Shown: piece by piece, positions 25,701 to 32,240 of the stretch
How positions within the stretch are numbered: the first letter of the stretch is position 1
How the letters are laid out: each line of letters starts with the position of its first letter
Source: Apostichopus japonicus
Lineage: Eukaryota; Echinodermata; Holothuroidea; Aspidochirotida; Stichopodidae
Assembly: GCF_037975245.1 (NCBI RefSeq)
Contig: NC_092576.1
Coordinates: 6,368,001-6,432,000, forward strand
DNA: 64,000 bases
Direction: 5' to 3'
Program-made: the position numbers and the translations under genes
Notes under the pieces: generated by a model
What the model was told of the DNA's origin: nothing
The model's input: only the letters and a program-made list of their open reading frames with translations
Databases searched by the model: none

Positions 25701-27062
25701 AAAATTGTTTGCATGTATAAAGCTAGTACTGTAGTGTTACCATCCTCAAATGTATAATGCTACCAGCCAACATTGTCATATTCAGAAGAGGAGACTTCTA
25801 GTTACTAGCGATTAATAAAAGTCAAAGCTGACCCACAAGGTTGGATAACTGAAATTATTTATGACAGGAATAATTTTCCGAGGATGAAATCCCCAGAACT
25901 CACTGATTTAGGTTTCGTTTATGAGCAAAGTTTCAGTTTAAATCTTTTATCTTATCCAACACTCATGACTTTGAACATAAGACTGATCTAAACTTGAGAT
26001 AAGAATGAACGAGGCATTAGATCATTTGTCTTACCAGGTCTGACCTGATTGGCTGGTAAAGATGCCATCCCATGATGCTTTGCAGGTTCAAATGTTATCA
26101 GAGTTCTCCCGTAGAGGCCAGTGGATTGGTTGGATACGACCAGCTTTGGGAAGCAAACTCCCTTCAGCGAGAGAAGTTTGGAGGACGTGCATTCCAATAC
26201 AGATCTGAAAAAATTATGATCAAATAACTTCAAACTTATTTAGAAATACTTGCCCGTCTGATTTTGGTGTCCTTGTTACATCAGAAATAACTGCTGGGTA
26301 ACAATATTACTGTACTTTTTTCTTTATAAATCATTTTAATCACCATGATGATGATGACGACGATGATAATGACAACAATGATGATGAGGATGATGATCAT
26401 ATTAATAATGATGATGATAATCATAAGAATCATGAATAGTAATAAGTAGTGGCAGTGGCAGAAACAGTAGTAGTAATAATAATAACAAAAAATATAAGAA
26501 TAATAATACCAACAATCATTATAATAATACAAAGAAGAATAATAATAATCAAACTAGTCACTTATATAGACTGCATTGAAGATACCCAAATGCTTAAGAT
26601 GAACTACACCAAATAAAAACACTGTCCTGTGGCATTGAAATTGGAAATAAAACAAGATTAGACAGTGTTTCATCTGATATGCTCACAACCACAAAATAGA
26701 CTAAAAATGTTACAACTCAGATTAAAGAGAAAATATGTATAACATGACAGTCTTGACATGAAGAAGTTTTGATCCATATTTGGTTTTGATTGAACATCTC
26801 CAACATTTGGTTTTGATAGTCATAACGGTCTTCGATTTGAAATGTGAATCATGAATCTGACAATATCATATATGGCATCGTTTGTGAATGACATTTCAAT
26901 TAACTGTTAATTAACTGTAGTGATGTGAAGGATAACTTCAAATTTCTACAACGATTCACTTAATTAATTCATCAATCAATTAATTTACCTGGCCTCCTCC
27001 ACCTCTGCCTCTCGTTCCAACTCAAGGAGGAGCTGATGCTTTTGGATGAATTCAAATGCCAT
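3877..27062 (-). CDS. IGHMBP2: IGHMBP2 / SMUBP-2 superfamily-1 helicase, complete 15-exon coding region
   Basis: Joined minus-strand exons: 27062-26989, 26204-26035, 25067-24875, 17065-16959, 15711-15551, 14363-14160, 12830-12606, 11636-11539, 11152-10970, 9766-9648, 8775-8681, 7907-7784, 7117-6941, 5955-5630, 4746-3877. The sum is 3126 nt, 1041 residues plus stop, with every junction GT-AG and in phase. Motifs: Walker [10 protein letters not shown] at 212-220, DECAQ 374-378, GDHKQLPP 398-405, QYRMH 440-444, [11 protein letters not shown] 562-572, [10 protein letters not shown] 597-606, R3H ~715-776, AN1 zinc finger 951-986. The human protein is 993 residues with the same order. The family is a 5'-3' RNA/DNA helicase linked to ribosomes and tRNA; human loss causes SMARD1 motor neuron disease. 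Catalytic residues are intact. An extra CCHC finger lies at 881-900. Identity is very secure; the exact ATG is slightly less so. Confidence 0.96.
4747..5629 (-). other. IGHMBP2: IGHMBP2 intron 14
   Basis: Contains C-rich runs (5122-5131) and A-rich runs near 5157-5175. CCAGCTACACCCCTGG at 5181-5196 resembles a hAT-type terminus, but no partner end or target duplication was found. Confidence 0.6.
5630..5955 (-). CDS. IGHMBP2: IGHMBP2 exon 14, linker and first half of R3H, residues 644-752
   Basis: The acceptor is TATCCAAACAG and the donor CATGAC|GTGAGT. The first ~70 residues are a basic, low-conservation linker rich in K, G and S. The end ([15 protein letters not shown]) is the start of the R3H single-stranded nucleic acid binding domain, which continues in exon 15. 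Confidence 0.92.
5956..6940 (-). other. IGHMBP2: IGHMBP2 intron 13
   Basis: Mostly AT-rich single-copy-looking DNA with a T run then G run at 6134-6165, and a degenerate minisatellite next to the exon 13 donor (listed separately). Confidence 0.6.
6700..6915. repeat. Degenerate ~18-20 bp minisatellite GTTGCATTCATACT(C/T)(A/G)TG
   Basis: About ten imperfect copies of a GTTGCATTCATACTCATG-like unit. The array ends ~25 bp from the exon 13 donor. Confidence 0.8.
6941..7117 (-). CDS. IGHMBP2: IGHMBP2 exon 13 with motif VI, residues 585-644
   Basis: The acceptor is TTCTTTTTAG and the donor ACACAAG|GTAAGAC. It encodes [20 protein letters not shown] plus RH (motif VI with the arginine finger) and ends the helicase core. 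Confidence 0.95.
7118..7783 (-). other. IGHMBP2: IGHMBP2 intron 12
   Basis: No exon or clear repeat; a C-rich stretch lies at 7313-7345 and another at 7595-7625. Confidence 0.6.
7784..7907 (-). CDS. IGHMBP2: IGHMBP2 exon 12 with motif V, residues 544-585
   Basis: The acceptor is CCCAATCCAG and the donor AGTCGAG|GTAATG. It encodes VQLLRQRV and the near-invariant [16 protein letters not shown] (motif V). Confidence 0.95.
7908..8680 (-). other. IGHMBP2: IGHMBP2 intron 11
   Basis: Contains a long G run at ~8405-8428 on the plus strand, which is C-rich in the transcript. Otherwise nothing recognised. Confidence 0.6.
8681..8775 (-). CDS. IGHMBP2: IGHMBP2 exon 11, residues 512-543
   Basis: The acceptor is GATTTATTTAG and the donor CCTACAG|GTAAAT. 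It encodes [18 protein letters not shown] and the motif IV region [10 protein letters not shown]. Confidence 0.92.
8776..9647 (-). other. IGHMBP2: IGHMBP2 intron 10
   Basis: AT-rich, with the 20-bp tandem array at 9224-9400; otherwise nothing recognised. Confidence 0.6.
9224..9400. repeat. 20-bp minisatellite TGGTGATTCCTATGTATTTG, ~9 copies
   Basis: The unit TGGTGATTCCTATGTATTTG is exact in the first copies after 9241 and decays on both sides. Confidence 0.92.
9648..9766 (-). CDS. IGHMBP2: IGHMBP2 exon 10, residues 472-512
   Basis: The acceptor is TTTTCTCCGCAG and the donor AATGAAG|GTAGGAC. It encodes [20 protein letters not shown] and an acidic run ELELEEE, matching the human LLLVDTAGCG plus acidic stretch. 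It is short and without a usable internal Met, so it was found by homology and phase. Confidence 0.9.
9767..10969 (-). other. IGHMBP2: IGHMBP2 intron 9
   Basis: Half of this intron is the 63-bp tandem array. The rest (9767-10330) is AT-rich without recognisable features. Confidence 0.6.
10331..10903. repeat. 63-bp tandem repeat, ~9 copies
   Basis: Units begin AGTATGTTCAAATGTGATAT, pass through a TG-rich middle and end in AGCCAGAACTAAGCC. Copies start at 10331, 10394 and so on; the first two are nearly identical and later ones diverge. Confidence 0.95.
10970..11152 (-). CDS. IGHMBP2: IGHMBP2 exon 9 with QYRMH, residues 411-472
   Basis: The acceptor is AATTTCTAG and the donor CTACTGAG|GTTAGT. 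It encodes LSISLMERI, the QYRMH motif (440-444) typical of Upf1-like helicases, and [10 protein letters not shown]. Confidence 0.94.
11153..11538 (-). other. IGHMBP2: IGHMBP2 intron 8
   Basis: A 386-bp intron; G-rich plus strand at 11369-11395, nothing else seen. Confidence 0.6.
11539..11636 (-). CDS. IGHMBP2: IGHMBP2 exon 8 with motif III, residues 379-411
   Basis: The acceptor is ATTTACAG and the donor AGATAA|GTAAGAA. It encodes [24 protein letters not shown] (residues 383-406), conserved almost residue for residue with human. Confidence 0.95.
11637..12605 (-). other. IGHMBP2: IGHMBP2 intron 7
   Basis: No exon. Around 12199-12225 it carries TATCCGGTATCGCATTGCGA, which recurs in inverse orientation near 51412-51432 and so marks a dispersed repeat. 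Confidence 0.55.
12606..12830 (-). CDS. IGHMBP2: IGHMBP2 exon 7 with motif II, residues 304-378
   Basis: The acceptor is ATTCTTGAAG and the donor GCACAG|GTTTG. It encodes the basic stalk ([13 protein letters not shown]), the DVVLATNTS segment and motif II DECAQ at 374-378, the Walker B equivalent. The acceptor lacks a long pyrimidine tract, so its exact base is the least certain of the gene, but it fits the phase. Confidence 0.88.
12831..14159 (-). other. IGHMBP2: IGHMBP2 intron 6
   Basis: A 1.3-kb AT-rich intron in which I see no exon, element end or tandem array. Confidence 0.6.
14160..14363 (-). CDS. IGHMBP2: IGHMBP2 exon 6 with motif Ia, residues 236-303
   Basis: The acceptor is TTCTACAG and the donor ACATTG|GTTAGTT. 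It encodes [16 protein letters not shown] (motif Ia) and GHPARLL, followed by the IRKDID stalk segment. It is in phase 0 at both ends. Confidence 0.95.
14364..15550 (-). other. IGHMBP2: IGHMBP2 intron 5
   Basis: Dominated by a CTACA-type simple satellite (14820-15515) that runs almost to the exon 5 donor. Confidence 0.65.
14820..15515. repeat. CTACA/CTGCA-type satellite with a 45-bp higher-order unit
   Basis: Endless variants of CTACACTACACTGCACTACA. Between 15051 and ~15190 a 45-bp higher-order unit starting ATGCTCTCAACTATGCTGCA repeats three times. A second local duplication (CTACACAAGTAACACTGTAC) occurs at ~15394 and ~15456. Confidence 0.9.
15551..15711 (-). CDS. IGHMBP2: IGHMBP2 exon 5 with Walker A, residues 182-235
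   Basis: The acceptor is TGTTTTCAG and the donor TTAAAG|GTAATG. It encodes the Q-motif region ([13 protein letters not shown]) and the P-loop [10 protein letters not shown] at 212-221, which binds ATP. The lysine and threonines are intact. Confidence 0.95.
15712..16958 (-). other. IGHMBP2: IGHMBP2 intron 4
   Basis: AT-rich; T run at 16722-16744 and A run at 16464-16475. No other structure recognised. Confidence 0.6.
16959..17065 (-). CDS. IGHMBP2: IGHMBP2 exon 4, residues 146-182
   Basis: The acceptor is TTCCCTTAACAG and the donor ATATCAG|GTCAGAA. It encodes ALNDLVKS and [12 protein letters not shown], matching the segment before the helicase core (EVLFG in human). Confidence 0.9.
17397..17418. 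repeat. (TA)n microsatellite
   Basis: Ten or more TA repeats in intron 3. Confidence 0.9.
17729..18464. mobile_element. Non-autonomous hAT-type element (MITE), 736 bp
   Basis: The element begins CAGTGGCGTCACC and ends GGCGACGCCACTG, the inverted complement CAGTGGCGTCGCC. It is flanked on both sides by the identical 8-bp direct repeat CTGTGCAG (17721-17728 and 18465-18472). CAGTGGCG termini with an 8-bp target-site duplication are typical of the hAT superfamily. Subterminal G-rich and C-rich tracts are present and no transposase frame exists. Confidence 0.85.
19320..19405 (+). repeat. Purine-rich tract with a perfect G-quadruplex motif
   Basis: GGGAGGGGGAGGGAGAGGG-like sequence leading to four GGGG runs separated by single A at ~19386-19404. 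It is on the non-transcribed-RNA side (plus strand) of IGHMBP2 intron 3. Confidence 0.7.
21555..21590. repeat. C-rich block (minus-strand G-quadruplex potential)
   Basis: Runs of C separated by single T, so the nascent IGHMBP2 transcript would be G-rich here. Confidence 0.65.
21660..22290. repeat. Degenerate ~410-bp duplication
   Basis: Two diverged copies. Both contain TGATATCAT(G/A)T(T/C)GGAATGT(T/C)TATTGG (near 21684 and 22091) and GGTTAGTAAGATGAGG or AGTTAGTAAGACGAGG (near 21811 and 22208), followed by TATTCATTGCTTGTTA or TATTTATTGTTTGCTA. Confidence 0.6.
23540..24870 (-). repeat. Tandem array derived from the IGHMBP2 exon 3 / intron 3 junction
   Basis: Plus-strand units read GGTAACATTTGACATTCGTG, then ACAGCATGTGACACCTACCT, then CTTAAGTCTTTTATA. 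The true junction at 24860-24922 reads GCATGTGACACCTACCTCTT, AAGTCTTTTGTAGGTAACAT, CGTTGGACAGCTTTACAAGC, ATG. About 18 copies of the junction core occur, at least ten with an intact minus-strand GAG|GTAGGTGTC donor. Copies far from the exon (23560-23860) are more degenerate but retain exon-internal similarity, for example AACATCATTTGACAATTTTA followed by GCAGCATG. Confidence 0.9.
24875..25067 (-). CDS. IGHMBP2: IGHMBP2 exon 3, residues 82-146
   Basis: The acceptor is TCTTTTACAG. It encodes GDVVGVYPS through [12 protein letters not shown], conserved with human (ANDVTYRRLKK). The donor is AAGAG|GTAGGTGTC. The last ~44 nt of this exon and the donor are the evident source of the tandem array that fills the adjacent end of intron 3. 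Confidence 0.93.
25068..26034 (-). other. IGHMBP2: IGHMBP2 intron 2
   Basis: Contains the 46-bp tandem repeat at 25488-25633; otherwise AT-rich with nothing recognised. Confidence 0.6.
25488..25633. repeat. 46-bp tandem repeat, 3 copies
   Basis: Units beginning TCAG(G/T)TTAG(T)GTCTC start at 25488, 25534 and 25580, with the stub of a fourth at 25626. Each includes TACAATGTCAACAGTA-type sequence. Confidence 0.9.
26035..26204 (-). CDS. IGHMBP2: IGHMBP2 exon 2, residues 25-82
   Basis: The acceptor is TTTTTTCAG and the donor CCTG|GTAAGAC. It encodes the beta-barrel (1B) segment with [14 protein letters not shown], a close match to the family. Confidence 0.93.
26205..26988 (-). other. IGHMBP2: IGHMBP2 intron 1
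   Basis: Contains a trinucleotide microsatellite region at 26343-26545; the rest is AT-rich. Confidence 0.6.
26343..26545. repeat. Compound GAT/AAT trinucleotide microsatellite
   Basis: Interrupted runs of GATGATGAT and AATAATAAT over ~200 bp. Confidence 0.9.
26989..27062 (-). CDS. IGHMBP2: IGHMBP2 exon 1 (coding part), residues 1-25
   Basis: Starts with ATG at 27062-27060 and encodes the helical N-terminus ending [12 protein letters not shown], which matches the family's conserved LLELER-AEVEE start of domain 1B. The donor is GCCAG|GTAAATT. This ATG gives an N-terminus only a few residues shorter than human. Confidence 0.88.
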
Positions 27063-27119
27063 CCTTCAACGAAATAATTTACTTTATTATCAACTTGAGT
27101 TTAGATCATCAGCTCAAGT
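27063..27119 (-). other. IGHMBP2: Probable IGHMBP2 5' UTR part with upstream splice acceptor
   Basis: On the minus strand TTCTTTCCCCCAAACAG ends at 27120, a good pyrimidine tract plus CAG 57 nt before the ATG. This suggests a non-coding first exon further upstream, in which case the 32-bp array at 27211-27812 lies in a 5' UTR intron. It is not provable from sequence alone. Confidence 0.4.
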
Positions 27120-27210
27120 CTGTTTGGGGGAAAGAAAGAACGCAAAATGTTAATTGCTATGACAACATCTATAGTTAGACTTTTAGTCACTACGTTTAAG
27201 GAAATATTGC

Positions 27211-27812
27211 GATACATGGATAGGCTGTCTTATGGGCTCTCAGATACATGGATAGGCTGTCTTATGGGCTCTCAGATACATGGATAGGCTGTCTTATGGG
27301 CTCTCAGATACATGGATAGGCTGTCTTATGGGTTCTCAGATACATGGATAGGCTGTCTTATGGGCTCTCAGATACATGGATACGCTGTCTTATGGGCTCT
27401 CAGATACATGGATAGGCTGTATTATGGGCTCTCAGATACATGGATAGGCTGTATTATGGGCTCTCATATACATGGATAGGCTGTCTTATGGGCTCTCAGA
27501 TACATGGATAGGCTGTCTTATGGGCTCTCAGATACATGGATAGGCTGTCTTATGGGCTCTCAGATACATGGATAGGCTGTCTTATGGGCTCTCAGATACA
27601 TGGATAGGCTGTCTTATGGGCCCTCAGATACATGGATAGGCTGTCTTATGGGCCCTCAGATACATGGATAGGCTGTCTTATGGGCTCTCAGATACATGGA
27701 TAGGCTGTCTTATGGGCTCTCAGATACATGGATAGGCTGTCTTATGGGCTCTCAGATACATGGATAGGCTGTCTTATGGGCTCTCAGATACATGGATAGG
27801 CTGTCTTATGGG
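27211..27812. repeat. 32-bp tandem repeat, ~19 copies
   Basis: The unit GATACATGGATAGGCTGTCT followed by TATGGGCTCTCA repeats at a strict 32-bp period with only scattered single-base variants (for example GTATTATGGG, GGCCCTCA). This homogeneity suggests recent expansion. Confidence 0.97.
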
Positions 27813-28079
27813 CACTCTGAGAGCAAGCAACTTAAAAAGAACGCCCTGCCATATCGGTCCCATCTAGTTCCGGGAAAAATCGACAAGCTGTAATGTAATA
27901 ATAGTACCAGAATCATCAGTGTTGCATGGTGTACCAAGTGCTGATCAAGAGAAGTATCAGTTCTTTCCTGGTAATTGAAGAAGAGATCTTTCGTGTACCT
28001 CTGAAGTTTCAAGACAGACTACAAGTTCTATGCACCTTAACTTGCGTTTTCTAACACATGGTTTTCATTAGGCGAAACT

Positions 28080-28260
28080 GCACGAGTGGTACCTTGGACT
28101 AGCCAATCACCCGGCGTGTCTGTATCCAATGGCATGCTTGTGAGCGCTTTCATGCGATCTTGTTACCCTGATTCGGAGATCTGTAAATACCGGAGAGCGC
28201 CCTCGGTCGAAGCGCTGGAGAGCCCCCAGTAGCCTTGGTACATGAACTACACATAGCACA
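28080..28260 (-). promoter_or_regulatory. Candidate IGHMBP2 promoter / first-exon region
   Basis: A patch richer in G+C and CpG than its surroundings (GCGCCCTCGGTCGAAGCGCT near 28197). It carries two CCAAT-type sequences on the plus strand (AGCCAATCA near 28101 and TCCAATGG near 28126), ~1 kb upstream of the ATG. No transcription start can be fixed. Confidence 0.3.
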
Positions 28261-28299
28261 GTATTATATGCTAGTGAGTTTACAAAAATAACAATCAAA

Positions 28300-31200
28300 C
28301 GGTCACAACCAAATTAATTTATAGCACACAACTACTTTTCTTCAAATGATTATCGGTCTCATATGCCACCTAAAGCCAACACTGATGATTTCATGTGCCA
28401 TTAAATGCTTTTAAGACTTGTCAAGTTATTGGTGACCACACTGAAAATTAACCACAAGCAAAGGACAAATTTCAACTAAATTATTGTTAACTTGTGAGGG
28501 TAGGGATAAATTGTGGCATTGGTGATATACTGTGGCACAGGGGAGTGGGGCATTTGGGGGGCATGTGGGGCATCTAAATAATACATCAGTTCAAGAAACA
28601 ATTTTAAATTTGCATATTCACCCTCCTTAGTTACATGTTTTATTTACATTTGGCAGCCTTTAGACAAATGCCACAGTTGACACTATATGATTGGGACCAG
28701 AGCTCAAAAGAATGTGGTTTTTTGAGTTACCATGGAAACAAACAGCCCTCATTAAAAGTTTCTGGTGTCTGCTGGTTGTGCCAACAAGACCACAATCCAG
28801 TGCAATATAACAAAGATTCAGGTGATTTGTTTACTTCAATGTAAACTGACTACCCTCAGTAAAAAGTTCTTCTTCCCAGGGGTCATTGCCAGACTAATAA
28901 ATTTTCTAAAAAGTAAACAGAACATGTTTGAAATTTTTCCTTAATCTGGCTTAAATGATGTAACAAATGATGTATTATCTTTTGTCTTAATCTATGCATA
29001 AGACTGATTTATGTTTCTGATGGGTCACACAACTCACTTTTCTTATATGGAAGGGTCATAGGTCAATCCCAAATCACTTGCAAGTAATTCTCTTCTTTTT
29101 TCTTGGTTTTTCTATTTTTCTTCTCTTTTTTTTCCCCTCCAGTGTAACTCTGATGTCAGTCCAAACAATTTGTGATAAGTGAGAGTAAGAGAAATTGTTG
29201 TGCATACTAAAGTAAGGAAGCTTATACACACCTTTACTCTACATGTAGAGTACAACAGCAAGCTACCCACATGTGTACAGCAGTGGTATACATGTGCAAA
29301 GGGTGAGGGGGCTGGGGAAGCCATGGCCCCACCACCTTCGATTAACAGTCGGGAGGTTTCTGCAGCGATGCAAATCAGGGGAGGGAGGAGGAAGGGGCAG
29401 TATATACTATAATGTACTTCTATCTAGTCAACTGATAGTTAACAAGGTTATCAATATTTATGACATGTATTAATTCCATGAATATGCATACCATCCTTCA
29501 GAGTTTTAATAATCCTACAGGATTAAGCTATACAGATGTGACCATATGGAAGTCTATAAAATCAGTTTCTAATGGTTCCTTCCATGCTATACTCTATCCC
29601 ACTTCCAGCCCACTCCCACGCACATCCCTACATCCATCCCACACTCAACCGTTCAAAGGTAGCACCACTTTTTGTAATTCAAGTCCACATATTAGGTACA
29701 AGTTAAAGTTAAAATTCTACCACATTCTCATTTTGCGACAAGATTACACTGTACAACCGAGCATGTTATAGCTTCTCCTCGGCATAGATCACGGTCTCAA
29801 GTCAACACTCACACGTGCAGCGAGTAAATCGACTGCTCGTGCCAGCGGCAAAAATCTAATCCTTAATTACATTTGCCATGATAAAGACTGAGTTTTGAAC
29901 AGAGCTCATCCCAAAGAGCTGGCAGACATACTGCCAGTCATTGTCAACATACGTATAGTAATGAGCAGCATACAGTACTACAGTACACCAAAGAAACAAA
30001 CCGAGTTTTCCCTTCATCCTAAAATTATCTCTTCCCAAGGTTAGGTGCCTCAACAAAAAAGCTGGTAAAACATACTGCCTAACTTGATTTCAGTTTATTA
30101 CACATACTTTTAGGCATCTGAAGGCCAGACGCCTCCACCCGACAGGCTAGTGGCAAAAGGTGTAAATTCATTTCCTTATTACACACATGTCGGAGAAATG
30201 ATTAGCCGTTTTTTACCAACAGCACGACACATGGTTAATTTTCAAACCGACTATACCGCAGGTTTAGATGCCTGCAAGCTCTCACCTGCAATGAACTGGT
30301 TTCAAGTATGATCATACCATCTTATGAATAATTCATGAGCATCTTGTGTCTACAATAAGTGAGGTGCAATTTGCTTAATTGCATTAGCCCCCTAAACCAT
30401 TTTATCTTGCTGAGGTTCCTAGATTTCCAAGGAAATTTCCCCTCCAGGTTCTCTTCCCAAGTTCTTTCCAAAAGTTTGACAAGACATTTGTGGGGGAGGG
30501 GGGGGGGGGTGGGGGGAGGGATTGAATTTCGAAGGTGAACAGGAGGAGGAAGGTACATATGACCGCATAGCTACCAGCTGTGTGTAGAGACTCACACAGT
30601 ACACTGAAATATAACACATCCCTGTAGTGCAACATTATCACAATAGTCTTAAATCGTGAGAGTGAAAAAGGTGATAATGTTGCATGCATATCTTAATTAT
30701 GACATTAATGTTTAAAGATGTGTGTCATGATGTACCTAGATACATCTATTAAGTTCATTATAATCTTGACAACTGTTCATGTTTGAATTCACAATTATCA
30801 AGAAATTTGGGTTGGAAATCATCAATCAATGTCATTTATATTACATTAGTATTATATTAAAAAAATCATTCATGCACACAAAGATGTTTCATTGATGAGG
30901 GAGTTCATAAAATTGAAGGTTACAGCCGAAATTTGAGGCCGAGTTTTGCCTGTCTGTTATTGTCAGCATATATATTATTGTAGGTTAGAAACTAAACTCA
31001 TGATAATGTAGCTACTGTCGTTGCCTTCGGCATATGATTCAGAAGTTGCTAACCAAGCATAATGCATAAATAGTGGCTCCCCGAGGTCGACTTAGTTTAT
31101 TATCTCTGTAGAGTGTAGACACATTGAAGTCATCAAACAGACAGACTATTAGTACACATTACCATAGAAAACATATACAGACATAGATTAAATTGTTATA

Positions 31201-31468
31201 TTTGATTGCATTTGTTCAGCAAGAAACCCAACTTGCACATAGCAAAATGAGTTAAAATGTAATCAAAGGATTAAGTACAATGGTTCTTTAGGGCTACCAT
31301 ACTTTCTCCCCCCCCCCTTTTTTTTGTTCATTTCTCTTTCAATTACAGAAAAAAAGCAAAAGTAAAGCAATGGCTACAGGTATTATTACGTTGGAAAACT
31401 TTGTTCAGACACGAACCCAATCTACTGTAAGATCTGCATCCAAATTTGTACATGGAATAACTGAGATC
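28300..31468. other. Intergenic DNA, no gene recognised
   Basis: AT-rich, with G-rich runs at 28536-28572 and 30492-30520 (plus strand). Open frames here are short, lack family resemblance and overlap on both strands. Confidence 0.45.
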
Positions 31469-31845
31469 ATACAACACCTAATTATATTCCGGCCATTTGA
31501 TTGGTCAATTGCTCGTCGATTGCATGCATAATCCGCTCTACTGCACTCTATGAAATAGAACCATGGGTTATACTTTTTTGATAGCACTTTTTTTCAATGG
31601 TAAGAGAGCAGAGAAACCTGTCTCTTCAAAACAATCTGTTGCATTTTACATCCAATAATATCCAAATTTGAAGGTGTTGTATAAAACAAATAATGAATGG
31701 TTTCCATTCGTGCAATAGTGCAAATATTTCATTCGTTGAAAGATGTAATTTGTTCCATTCAACTCGACCACGCCTCGTTGAATGGAACATTCCATCTTTC
31801 AACTCATGAAATATTTGCACTATTGCACTCATAACCATTCATTAT
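31469..31845 (-). mobile_element. Foldback element, copy 1
   Basis: An internal imperfect palindrome spans 31692-31843. One arm reads AATGAATGGTTTCCATTCGT then GCAATAGTGCAAATATTTCA, and the other arm is its near complement around a short CTCGACCACGCCTCG centre. A ~220-bp flank (31469-31690) is shared with copy 2 at 41980-42360 in opposite orientation, showing that this is an interspersed repeat. No coding capacity. Confidence 0.8.
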
Positions 31846-31879
31846 CTGTATACTAATACACTACAGTATGTAGTACTAT

Positions 31880-32240
31880 GGTTGCATAAGGCTACCATAC
31901 TTTCTTTCTCTGTTTTGACTGCCTCAATAAATTACACATACTGTACAGTATACCACAACTTTGTCATCTGGAGCCAGAGGTTACTCTTCAGTATACATGG
32001 TTATTGTTACTTCCATGACAGCTTTTTCTACATAACCCAACTTACTGTACTCATGGTGTTTTTTTCTCCATTGCCAACACATATATGGGTGAATTATGAC
32101 TATATTACATCAGTGGTCCCATAAGGCTCCCATACTTTCTTTTACTTTCTCTCGTTACTAATAAATTACACATACTGCGTGTGTACTAACTGTATATTAC
32201 TAATAAATTACACATACTGTGTGTATGTACTAACTGTATA
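31880..32240. repeat. Local duplications with AATAAATTACACATACTG
   Basis: AATAAATTACACATACTG occurs at ~31926, ~32160 and ~32203, and a preceding GGCT(A/C)CCATACTTTCT occurs at ~31291, ~31889 and ~32125. The last two AATAAATTACAC copies form a ~44-bp tandem pair. Confidence 0.75.

Noticed and set aside
31626-31838. Frames within the two foldback copies (also 41920-42380)
   Set aside because: They resemble each other only because the DNA repeat is shared; they read through the palindrome and lack conserved coding features.
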